A stretch of DNA of 64,000 bases from Ectopseudomonas mendocina (GTDB lineage Bacteria; Pseudomonadota; Gammaproteobacteria; Pseudomonadales; Pseudomonadaceae): NCBI RefSeq assembly GCF_007049795.1, contig NZ_SCFY01000009.1, positions 62,001 through 126,000 of the forward strand, in the 5' to 3' direction. Both the position numbers and the translations under genes were made by a program. Under the pieces are notes generated by a model, which saw only the letters and a program-made list of their open reading frames with translations, had not been told where the DNA came from and searched no databases. Positions 45,014 through 52,238 of this stretch are shown in pieces. Every line of letters begins with the position of its first letter. Position 1 is the stretch's first letter.

Positions 45014-45537
45014 CCGATGTAGAACAGCAGTTCGCGACGCTGCGGGTGATCCTTGAGCCAGGTACGAATCTCGTCGGCGCGAGCGATGGCGTCTTCGCCG
45101 GCGATGCGGCTGAAGCGCTCGCGCCGGGCCTGTTCGCTGGCCTCCTGCCGTACCTGGCGCTGCCAGGCGTCGGTGAAGATCGCCGGCATGCGCTGGCTCA
45201 GCTCTAGGGCCTTGAGCAGTTGCCATTCGCCGCTGTCCAGCCAGGCTTCGTCGCACGTGCCGCACAGGTCGAGACGATTGGCGCGGGTGCCGCTGATCTG
45301 AAACTTGCTCATCAGCTTGGCGCACTTGGGGCAACTCAAGGCATGACTGGTATCGCCCACTTCAGCCTCGGCGGCCAGTTCGCTTGATGTCTCTTGTGCT
45401 GGTTGACGCTCGGCCCAGTCGCGGTAGTGCAGCAGGCTGACCAGCGTGCCTCGGCACTGGGCGCAGCCATGGCCGAGCAGGCCATCTTCGAGTTTTGCCG
45501 GTTGCAGGCGAGTCGTACGGCAGGCGGGGCAATGCAT
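45004..45537 (-). CDS. Zinc-ribbon (zf-TFIIB-like) domain protein
   Basis: A 177-residue protein with two Cys4 zinc ribbons: MHCPACRTTRLQ..HGCAQCRGT at the start and LSCPKCAKLM..LDLCGTCDEAWLD near residues 68-100. The C-terminal 60 residues are charged and helical. Proteins of this type are widespread but uncharacterised. No partner is implied by the neighbours. Confidence 0.8.
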   Translation of the reverse strand: MHCPACRTTRLQPAKLEDGLLGHGCAQCRGTLVSLLHYRDWAERQPAQETSSELAAEAEVGDTSHALSCPKCAKLMSKFQISGTRANRLDLCGTCDEAWLDSGEWQLLKALELSQRMPAIFTDAWQRQVRQEASEQARRERFSRIAGEDAIARADEIRTWLKDHPQRRELLFYIGHD

Positions 45538-45659
45538 GGTGACGTCCTTTTCATCTGAAGAGAGCGAACGCTAATGCAGAGCCGACGCATGGGCAAGCCA
45601 CTGTGCTGAGAAGCACGTGGCAGATAAGCTAAGCTCTGTCTCCCGAAGCTGGAGTCGCC

Positions 45660-46055
45660 ATGATCAACCTGTTCGATGTGTTCCTGCTGATGCTGTTCGC
45701 CGCTGCCTGCACCTGGCTATGGCGTGGCCACGGTATTCGCGAGCGTGCGCTGGCCTTCGCCAAGCAGCACTGCGCCAAGCTCGACGTGGAGCTGCTCGAT
45801 GGCGCCGTGGCATTGCGCCGTCTGGCCATCCAGCGTGATGCCAGAGGCCATCGTCGCCTGGCGCGACTCTATGACTTCGAGTTCACCGTCACCGGCGAGC
45901 AACGACTGCGCGGGCATATCAGCATGTTCGGCCCGCACCTCGGCCGCATCGAACTGCAGCCCCACCCGATATTGGAACCGCAGCCCGAGCCGGTTGCGGT
46001 GCAGCAGCCAGGCAATGTCATCCGCCTGGAAGACTGGCGGCGCAAGGCGCAATAG
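45660..46055 (+). CDS. DUF3301 family membrane protein
   Basis: A 131-residue protein with one N-terminal membrane helix (VFLLMLFAAACTWLWRG) and a basic cytoplasmic or periplasmic domain containing VALRRLAIQRDARGHRRLARLYDFEFTVTG-like sequence typical of DUF3301. The last residues (GNVIRLEDWRRK) are a conserved end in this family. The function is unknown. Confidence 0.82.
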   Translation: MINLFDVFLLMLFAAACTWLWRGHGIRERALAFAKQHCAKLDVELLDGAVALRRLAIQRDARGHRRLARLYDFEFTVTGEQRLRGHISMFGPHLGRIELQPHPILEPQPEPVAVQQPGNVIRLEDWRRKAQ

Positions 46056-46067
46056 CGCCTGCCCGAT

Positions 46068-46946
46068 TCAACCGCGCTGCAGCAGGAAAGCGGCTACACG
46101 CTCGGCGCTGTCCGCCGGCTGCTCCTGCATGAAGCAGTGCCCGCCCGGCACCACCTGACTGCGCACGTGGGCGTTGCTCGCGCACCAGCGCGCCACGGAC
46201 TTGGCAACGAAGGGATAGGTGTGCGCACCGTGAATCACCTCGGTCGGCGTCGTCACCTTGGCCAGCGACGGCCACAAGCGCCGCGGGAAGGAGCCGAAGA
46301 TATCCGCCTCACGGCTTGGCCGGCACTTGAGCTCGACACCGCCCTCGACATCCTTCAGCGCATGCTCGATATAGGCGTCGAACGCTGCCTCGTCCCAACC
46401 ACGGAACATGCCACGGCCATGTAACGCGGCGTGCGCACTGGCGCGGTCAGTCCATTGCCGGCGGCGCTTGTGCGCCTTCTTCGCCATCCCAGTGCGCTGC
46501 GCCAGGCCGACCACGTCGGACAGCGCCATCACCCCGATCATCGCCGGGCTGAACAGCACCGGGTCAAGCAGCACGGCACGCCGGAACAGCTCGGGATGGC
46601 GCGCCAGAATCAGGCTGGTGAGCACGCCGCCGAAGCTGTGCCCGAGGGCGAAGCGCGGTACATCGCCGAACGGCCCGCGCAGGGTGTCGAAAGCCTCCAC
46701 CGCGAGCTCGGCGCTGCGGTTCCAGCCATGGAAGCGCCTGCCATGATCACTATCACCATGGCCCTGTACATCGCACAGCCAGAGGTCGAAGTCCTCGGCC
46801 AACGCGGCCAGCATTGGTGTGTAGACGCGCCCGCAGTAGCCATTGCCGTGCAGGAAATGCAGCAACGGCTTGCCCGACGGCGGCGTGTGCCAGCCGCGCA
46901 GGGTGAAGCCGGCAGAGGTGTCGTGAGACCAGGGCAGCAGTTGCAT
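46068..46946 (-). CDS. Alpha/beta hydrolase
   Basis: A 292-residue alpha/beta hydrolase. The oxyanion region is FLHGNGYCGRVY, the nucleophile elbow ALGHSFGGVL (Ser), and the catalytic His is in VPGGHCFMQEQP. The aspartate is likely in the segment before HGAHTYPFVAK. There is no signal peptide, so it is cytoplasmic. The substrate is unknown. Confidence 0.85.
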   Translation of the reverse strand: MQLLPWSHDTSAGFTLRGWHTPPSGKPLLHFLHGNGYCGRVYTPMLAALAEDFDLWLCDVQGHGDSDHGRRFHGWNRSAELAVEAFDTLRGPFGDVPRFALGHSFGGVLTSLILARHPELFRRAVLLDPVLFSPAMIGVMALSDVVGLAQRTGMAKKAHKRRRQWTDRASAHAALHGRGMFRGWDEAAFDAYIEHALKDVEGGVELKCRPSREADIFGSFPRRLWPSLAKVTTPTEVIHGAHTYPFVAKSVARWCASNAHVRSQVVPGGHCFMQEQPADSAERVAAFLLQRG

Positions 46947-46983
46947 GAAGGTTATCCACAGCGACGAGAGCGCGGCGAGTTTA

Positions 46984-47961
46984 TCAGCCCACCGCCGGGA
47001 TTCGGCACGCAGCGAACGAAGCGCTTAGCGTTTTGGCGTCCTGCGCCTGATCGAAGATCAATTCCAGCCGCGAGTCCTTGCGCCATTCGCTCGGAGTCCA
47101 TGCCTGTAGCGCTTGCCCCTGCAACGCATTCAGCGAGTGCCAGCCTTCGCCGCTATGCAGTACGGCCTTAGCCCTGCGCCAATCCATACGCTGCAGCCAC
47201 TGGCTGACTTGCGCGAGATCGAAACGCTGATTGGGGTGCCAGCGCCAACCAATGCTCCAGCCTTCAGGCTGGTCCTGCACCTGGCAGATCGGCTCCGCGA
47301 CATTGCGCCAGATCTGCGCCAGGCCCGCTGCAGTTGTGGGTAACTCGGCACTCGCCTCGACGGGCGAAGCCTGCGCCGCCAGGCCCGGCAGCAAGGCCAG
47401 GTCGAGCCGGCCCTGCGCGATCCAGTACAGCGGCACAGGCGGCAGGCTCGCGGCAATTCTCGCCCGGCTCGCCTCGTCCAGAGACTCGCTCTTGTTCAAC
47501 AACAGCAGACCCGCCTCATCCAGTGCCTGGCGCTGCACGTCCGGCAACGGCTGACCGCTAGCCAGTGCGGCAGCATCAAGCACCATCAGTGCCGGTTGCA
47601 CGGCCAACACGCCTAGCCAGGGCGGCTGACGCAGTTGCGCCAGCAACTGCGCCGGATGCCCCAGGCCGGACGGTTCGATCAGCAGGCGATCAGGCCTGGC
47701 CTTGCGCAGCAGGCGGCCAAGACCCACCTGAAACGGCGCACCATTGACGCAGCACAGGCAACCGCCGGCCACTTCGGCCATGGCGATACCGTCGTCGCCT
47801 TGCTCGAGCAAGGCGGCGTCCAGACCGATCTGGCCGAATTCGTTGATCAGCACCGCCCAGCGCTCGCCCGCCGGTTTTTGCGCCAGCAGGTGACGGATCA
47901 GCGTGGTCTTGCCGGCACCGAGCGGGCCGGCGATGAGGTGGGTAGGGATTTGACTGAGCAT
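46984..47961 (-). CDS. CobW/COG0523-family GTP-binding metallochaperone
   Basis: A 325-residue G3E GTPase. Walker A is GPLGAGKTT, the metal-binding CxCC motif appears as GGCLCCVNG, the Walker B-like ESSG is replaced by IEPSGLGHP, and the guanine motif is LLNKSE. The C-terminal CobW_C domain covers about 230-315. ATG at 47961 is preferred over 48009. It corresponds to the second COG0523 gene next to zigA in P. aeruginosa as recalled. No Zur-like box was seen in the 92-base gap before it. Confidence 0.87.
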   Translation of the reverse strand: MLSQIPTHLIAGPLGAGKTTLIRHLLAQKPAGERWAVLINEFGQIGLDAALLEQGDDGIAMAEVAGGCLCCVNGAPFQVGLGRLLRKARPDRLLIEPSGLGHPAQLLAQLRQPPWLGVLAVQPALMVLDAAALASGQPLPDVQRQALDEAGLLLLNKSESLDEASRARIAASLPPVPLYWIAQGRLDLALLPGLAAQASPVEASAELPTTAAGLAQIWRNVAEPICQVQDQPEGWSIGWRWHPNQRFDLAQVSQWLQRMDWRRAKAVLHSGEGWHSLNALQGQALQAWTPSEWRKDSRLELIFDQAQDAKTLSASFAACRIPAVG

Positions 47962-48053
47962 GAATTTATGTTCGGTGGTTCGCCAGACAAGTGCCAGCAC
48001 AGACTGCAAAGAAACAGCATGTTAGATTCGCCGGCAGTTTTTCGGGAGTCGAA

Positions 48054-48407
48054 ATGATGCGTGCATGGCTGTTGCTGTTTTCCCTGCTGCCGGGCCTGGC
48101 CCTGGCCGAAGCCTGCGTGGTGCACAGCCAGGCCGAACGCCTGGACGTGAAGGTCTGCCAGGAAAATCGCAACATCCCCACCACGCTGTTCCGCGACGGT
48201 TTCTGCCAGCCGCAGTTGCAAGGCCAGACGGTCGAGGTGGAGTTCGTCGAACAGTGCCCCAAGGGTGCCCACGGCGTCTGCCAGAACGCCCGCGCCGGCA
48301 GCGGTATGTACCTGCAGGATATCCACTACTACGGCGTTGCCAGCGACGCGTTGTACCTGGAGCCAGCCTGCAAGACGCAGTATCAGGGCCAGTGGATCAA
48401 GCCCTGA
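48054..48407 (+). CDS. Small secreted cysteine-containing protein
   Basis: A 117-residue protein with a signal peptide (MRAWLLLFSLLPGLALAEA). The mature part has five or six cysteines (ACVVHSQAE, VCQENRN, FCQPQL, QCPKGAHGVCQ, ACKTQY), suggesting a disulphide-stabilised periplasmic domain. A GGGAG lies 7 bases upstream. It ends at a 22-bp inverted repeat and terminator. It is unknown but conserved in this gene neighbourhood as far as I recall. Confidence 0.72.
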   Translation: MMRAWLLLFSLLPGLALAEACVVHSQAERLDVKVCQENRNIPTTLFRDGFCQPQLQGQTVEVEFVEQCPKGAHGVCQNARAGSGMYLQDIHYYGVASDALYLEPACKTQYQGQWIKP

Positions 48408-48417
48408 GGCGAGTGTT

Positions 48418-48470
48418 GTAGGGCGGGTGCAACCCGCCACTCCCTGCCTGGCGGGTTGCACCCGCCCTAC
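48418..48470. repeat. Perfect 22-bp inverted repeat element
   Basis: Arms at 48418-48439 and 48449-48470 are exact reverse complements around a 9-base spacer. Each arm is also a short hairpin (GGCGGGT / ACCCGCC). One arm recurs at 27558-27579. Confidence 0.85.
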
Positions 48471-48576
48471 GCGGAACGCTGACATCAAACTGTCACCCAA
48501 CAGGCGCCTAATGACCTCGGGTACCTCACGTAACCCTCATGTCGAGTCACGCGTCGACATGATCTCTTGGTGCTTA

Positions 48577-48609
48577 AGGCCGGGGCAGTCGCTCCGGCCT
48601 ATTTTTTAA
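48577..48609 (+). terminator. Probable terminator for the small secreted protein gene
   Basis: Stem AGGCCGG / CCGGCCT with a 10-base loop is followed by ATTTTTTAA. A shorter GTAGGGTG..CACCCTAC inverted repeat lies just beyond it (about 48626-48658). Confidence 0.7.
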
Positions 48610-48679
48610 GAGCTTGCCGCTATCCGTAGGGTGTCGCGGTGCGCACAGCGCACCCTACGCAACTGCGGTTTCGCGCGGC

Positions 48680-49324
48680 TCAGACCAACCAATCCAGGGT
48701 CAACAACAAGCGTCGCTCGCCCGCAGGCGGCTGCGGCGAGCGGTGGATCAACCCGCGCCCCTCGTTGCCTTGCCATTTCTCGCCCTTGGCCAGCGCCACA
48801 TGGCCGGCGTCGAGGCGCTGGATCAATGCCTCGTCCTGCGGCTCTGCGTCCGGCTGACCGAGCTTGCTGCGCGGCATCGCGCCCTCCTCCAGCCAGTCGC
48901 TGCCGACACCGGCGTAGCTGGTGATCAGCCTCAGCGGCACGTGGTCGACGTGAAAACGCGGGCACATGGCCTTGTCCAGAGCGCGCAGGCGCAGGCCGAT
49001 GCGCTGGGCGTCGAGCAGGCAGGCATAGGCCCGCACCAGCCAGGCCACGTCGGCGAGAAAGGCCGCCTGACCCGGCAGATCGGCGTACTGCGCCACCAGG
49101 CCATCGACGTTTGGCTCGCTGTCCGCGCGCGGCAGCTCCAGGGTCATGGACTGTGCAAGCGGCTCACCCTGCGCCAGCAACACCTCGGCGAAGTCGGCAA
49201 TCTGCGCCGGCAGGCGACGCTGCCAGACGGCCAGGTTGACGCCGTCGTGCAGCACCTCACCCAGCACCTGGATATCCTCGCCCAGCACCTGCCGGGACAG
49301 GCTCGCCAACTGCAGGGCGAACAT
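48680..49324 (-). CDS. DUF1826 family protein
   Basis: A 214-residue protein found beside zinc-starvation GTPases in pseudomonads. Its start codon shares one base with the zigA stop (TGATG), so it is translated with zigA. Features are HVDHVPLRLITSYAGVGSDWLEEG and GRGLIHRSPQPPAGERRLLLTLDWL, which resemble the 2-His facial geometry of some iron/2-oxoglutarate proteins, though this is a guess. Function unproven; the operon indicates a role under zinc limitation. Confidence 0.82.
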   Translation of the reverse strand: MFALQLASLSRQVLGEDIQVLGEVLHDGVNLAVWQRRLPAQIADFAEVLLAQGEPLAQSMTLELPRADSEPNVDGLVAQYADLPGQAAFLADVAWLVRAYACLLDAQRIGLRLRALDKAMCPRFHVDHVPLRLITSYAGVGSDWLEEGAMPRSKLGQPDAEPQDEALIQRLDAGHVALAKGEKWQGNEGRGLIHRSPQPPAGERRLLLTLDWLV

Positions 49325-50529
49325 CAGGCGGCCTCCTGCTGCCAGGCACCGAAGGGGTCAGCGAGCAGGCGCCAGGCATCCGGGCCGCCGGCCATTTCCT
49401 CGTCGGTCAGCAGGCAATTATCCAGCTCACGCAGCAACTGTGGAAAATCGATGTTCTGGCCGATGAACACCAGCTCCTGGCGGCAATCACCAACCTCGGC
49501 ACTCCAGTGCTGCATGATCGTCTGCAGGCCTTCCTCGTCCTGCGGCCAGTGCTGCTTGGGCACGAAACGCCACCAGCGCCCGGCCAGGCCATGGCGCATC
49601 AGGCCGCCAGCCTGCGACCAACTGCCGGCCTCCTGGTATTTGCTGGCCAGCCAGAAAAAGCCCTTGGAGCGCAGCAGACGACCGTTGCGCCATTCCTGAG
49701 AGAGGAAATCGAAGAAGCGCTGCGGATGGAATGGCCGGCGCGCGCGGTAAGCACTGGAGGCGATGCCGTATTCCTCGGTTTCCGGCACGTGCTCGCCGCG
49801 CAGCTCCTTGAGCCAGCCCGGTGCCTGCGAGGCGCGGTCGAAGTCGAAGCGGCCGGTGTCGAGGATCTTGTCCAGGGCGATCTGGCCCATGCTCATGGCC
49901 TGGATGTCGGCGTGGGTGTTGAGCCCACGGAGGATGGCCATCAGCTCCTCGCGCTCGGCCTGGCTGATCAGGTCGATCTTGCTGATGAGGATGACATCAG
50001 CGAACTCCACCTGCTCGATCAGCAGGTCGGTGATTGAACGTTCGTCCTCCTCACCCAGGGTTTCGCCCCGGCTGGCCAGGCTGTCGGCCTCATGGAAATC
50101 GCGCAGGAAGTTCACCCCGTCGACCACCGTGACCATGGTGTCCAGCCGCGCCAGGTCGGACAGGCTGCGGCCCTGCTCGTCGCGGAAGGTGAAGGTTTCA
50201 GCCACCGGCAGCGGCTCGCTAATGCCGGTGGACTCGATCAGCAGGTAGTCGAAGCGGCCTTCGCTGGCCAGGCGGCTGACCTCGTCGAGCAGGTCTTCGC
50301 GCAAGGTGCAGCAGATGCAGCCGTTGCTCATTTCCACCAGCTTCTCTTCGGCGCGGTTGAGGCTGACGTCCTGCTGGACAGTGGCACCGTCGATGTTGAT
50401 TTCGCTCATGTCGTTGACGATTACCGCGACCTTGCGGCCTTCACGGTTCTTCAGCACATGGTTGAGCAGGGTGCTCTTGCCGGCGCCAAGAAAGCCGGAC
50501 AGCACGGTAACGGGTAGACGCTGATTCAT
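49324..50529 (-). CDS. zigA: Zinc-responsive COG0523 GTPase ZigA
   Basis: A 401-residue CobW-family GTPase. Walker A is [10 protein letters not shown], the zinc motif CxCC lies in [12 protein letters not shown], Walker B-like ESTGISEP and guanine motif ISKID. The long CobW_C domain (about 260-390) contains HPQRFFDFL and [16 protein letters not shown]. It is the second gene of the dksA2-zigA-DUF1826 operon. This subgroup acts as a zinc metallochaperone under zinc limitation. Because dksA2 upstream carries an inserted element, transcription into zigA could be affected. Confidence 0.9.
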   Translation of the reverse strand: MNQRLPVTVLSGFLGAGKSTLLNHVLKNREGRKVAVIVNDMSEINIDGATVQQDVSLNRAEEKLVEMSNGCICCTLREDLLDEVSRLASEGRFDYLLIESTGISEPLPVAETFTFRDEQGRSLSDLARLDTMVTVVDGVNFLRDFHEADSLASRGETLGEEDERSITDLLIEQVEFADVILISKIDLISQAEREELMAILRGLNTHADIQAMSMGQIALDKILDTGRFDFDRASQAPGWLKELRGEHVPETEEYGIASSAYRARRPFHPQRFFDFLSQEWRNGRLLRSKGFFWLASKYQEAGSWSQAGGLMRHGLAGRWWRFVPKQHWPQDEEGLQTIMQHWSAEVGDCRQELVFIGQNIDFPQLLRELDNCLLTDEEMAGGPDAWRLLADPFGAWQQEAA

Positions 50530-50661
50530 GGGGGTGTTCCTCGTTCAGTCACGGTCACGCTGATGTTTTTCGCGCTGCTCCTGGCGCTCCTTGGCTTCGA
50601 TGCACAGGATCGCGGTCGGGCGCAGCAGCAGGCGCTTGAGGCCGATGGGTTCGCCGGTTGA

Positions 50662-50948
50662 GGGTCTGCCCCCCGTTTCGTCGTGGCCGCGCCGGCGCCA
50701 GTTTTTGCGCGGGGCTAGGCGCGAGACGCGAGACGCGAGACGCGAGACGCGAAGTTTGGTGCTCCAAATGAGCCGTCGAGCAACAACGCATCGCGCAAAA
50801 ACTGGCCCGGCCCTTCGGGTTGCGCGGCAAATGGCGCCATGCGGCGTTGCGGGACTTGGCAAGGGACCACCATTCCCTGCGTCCCGCGCCTTGCCTGGCG
50901 CCATTTGGCGCAGCAACGCGGCTCGCACCGAAACGGGGGGGCAGACCC
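50662..50948. mobile_element. MITE-like non-autonomous element inside dksA2
   Basis: A 287-bp segment bounded by 19-20 base terminal inverted repeats (GGGTCTGCCCCCCGTTTCG on the left, the reverse complement with one extra G on the right). It has no coding capacity of its own. Inside are (GCGAGAC) heptad repeats at 50721-50748, a 15-bp inverted pair (GCCAGTTTTTGCGCG at 50697 and its complement at 50793-50807), a CCCTTCGGG tetraloop stem and a second long inverted pair around GGCGCCATTTG. No clear target-site duplication was found. Its tight fit within the dksA2 frame shows it is an insertion. Confidence 0.82.
50721..50748. repeat. Tandem heptad repeat (GCGAGAC)4
   Basis: Four perfect copies, plus a partial fifth, of the 7-base unit within the inserted element. 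Copy number of such an array can change by slippage. Confidence 0.9.
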
Positions 50949-51280
50949 TGGGCACCAGCCGTATTCGCCACGAGCCAGGCGTTCAAGCGCCTGGTCGATC
51001 TTGTCCAGCAGCTTCTTTTCCCGCTCCAGCAGGCGCAGCTGCCATTGGCGCTGCTCCTCGGCGGCGCCGATATCGGCGACGTCGCTGCTGGTATCGGGCT
51101 GACGCAGCTCGGTGAATTCCTCGTCGATGCGCTTCTGCAACTCGGCTCGCTGGGTCAGCAGCCACTCGCGGAAGAACTGCTGCTGGGCGTCGTTCATGTA
51201 GTCATCCGCTGGCTGCGCCAGCAGTTCGGCCTCGGTGGTCGCGGTCAGGGTCATGACAATTCGGCTGGCTTGCTTTAATT

Positions 51281-51293
51281 GTTATAACATAAC
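51281..51293. promoter_or_regulatory. Zur-like box GTTATAACATAAC between dksA2 and folE2
   Basis: Perfect GTTAT/ATAAC arms with a 3-base centre lie in the 71-base divergent promoter, 27 bases from the dksA2 start and 33 from folE2. It matches the znuA-zur site at 10 of 13 positions. dksA2 and folE2 are known zinc-starvation genes in pseudomonads. Confidence 0.8.
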
Positions 51294-51325
51294 ATTTAAT
51301 TCTGAAAGCAACTCACGGATTTGCG

Positions 51326-52216
51326 ATGAACGACCAGCCCCTGCCGGATATTGCCGCTCAAGCCACCCACCACGACCTGCCACTGGACTGGGTCGGCATG
51401 GCCGGTATCGCCCTGCCCATTCGCCTGGCCAGCGCGGCCGTGACCGCCAGCGTCGATATCGGCGTGAGCCTCAATGATGCCGGCGCACGCGGCATCCATA
51501 TGTCGCGCCTGTACATGGCGGCCCAGCGCCTGGTGCATCAGGAACTGGACGTGCCTGCCGTGCTGCAGGTGCTAGATGACTGCCTGAGCAGTCACCAGGA
51601 GCTGTCCGACAGCGCCACCCTGACGCTGCGCGGCGAGGTACCACTCAAGCGTCCGGCGCTAGTCAGCCCGTTGAACGGTTGGAAGGGCTACCCCTTCGAA
51701 CTGCGCGCCCGGCAGGACGGCCGGGGCGTGGACATCGAATTGCAGGTCGAGGTCAGCTACTCGTCCACCTGCCCTTGCTCGGCAGCGCTGGCACGGCAGT
51801 TGATCCAGCAACGCTTCGCCTGGGACTTTCCCGACCAGCAGGTGGATTACTCCAGCGTGCTCGACTGGCTCGGCTCGACCCAGGGCATCGTCGCCACCCC
51901 GCACAGCCAGCGCAGCACGGCGACCTTGCGACTGCGCCTGGCACCGGGCTGCGTCGAACTGCCGGTACTAGAGTTGATCGACAGCGCCGAGCAGGCCCTC
52001 GGCACGCCGGTACAGACCGCGGTGAAGCGCGCCGACGAACAGGCCTTCGCCCTCGCCAACGGGCAGAACCTGATGTTCTGCGAAGACGCCGCACGCCGCC
52101 TGCACCGCGCCCTGCGCCAGTTGCCGCAGGCCAGCGGCTTACGCCTCAAGGTCATCCATGCGGAAAGTCTGCACGCCCACGACGCGGTGGCAGAGAGCCG
52201 CTGGAACTGGAGTTGA
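51326..52216 (+). CDS. folE2: GTP cyclohydrolase I, type IB (FolE2)
   Basis: A 296-residue enzyme that converts GTP to dihydroneopterin triphosphate for folate and queuosine synthesis. It is the zinc-independent isoform made when zinc is scarce. The conserved STCPCSAALARQ segment holds the active-site cysteine. Other T-fold features are SLNDAGARGIHMSRLY and FCEDAARRLHRAL. It is divergent from dksA2, with a Zur-like box between. Confidence 0.94.
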   Translation: MNDQPLPDIAAQATHHDLPLDWVGMAGIALPIRLASAAVTASVDIGVSLNDAGARGIHMSRLYMAAQRLVHQELDVPAVLQVLDDCLSSHQELSDSATLTLRGEVPLKRPALVSPLNGWKGYPFELRARQDGRGVDIELQVEVSYSSTCPCSAALARQLIQQRFAWDFPDQQVDYSSVLDWLGSTQGIVATPHSQRSTATLRLRLAPGCVELPVLELIDSAEQALGTPVQTAVKRADEQAFALANGQNLMFCEDAARRLHRALRQLPQASGLRLKVIHAESLHAHDAVAESRWNWS

Positions 52217-52238
52217 ACGATTAGCCTCCAGCTATGAC

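Larger units (their letters stand above)
50545..51254 (-). pseudogene. dksA2: dksA2 interrupted by a 287-bp inserted element
   Basis: DksA2 is the zinc-independent DksA paralogue that modulates RNA polymerase with ppGpp. The first 102 codons are intact (MTLTATTEAELLAQPADDYM to ARGEYGWCP). The frame then runs into an element at 50948-50662. The final 38 codons (STGEPIGLKRLLLRPTAILC onwards) follow it in a different frame. Joining base 50949 to 50661 restores one 140-residue protein whose junction reads WC-PS-TGEP, the spacing of other DksA2 proteins. As it stands, translation would give a 179-residue product with an unrelated 77-residue tail lacking the C-terminal helix, so function is probably lost. 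The promoter region contains a Zur-like box. Confidence 0.88.

Noticed and set aside
50721-50748. CRISPR-like array
   Set aside because: The units are 7 bases and contiguous with no spacers, so this is a simple tandem repeat.
50715-51254. A genuine 179-residue DksA-like fusion protein
   Set aside because: The 77-residue tail is read from the inserted element, and the missing DksA2 C-terminus is found just beyond that element in another frame.
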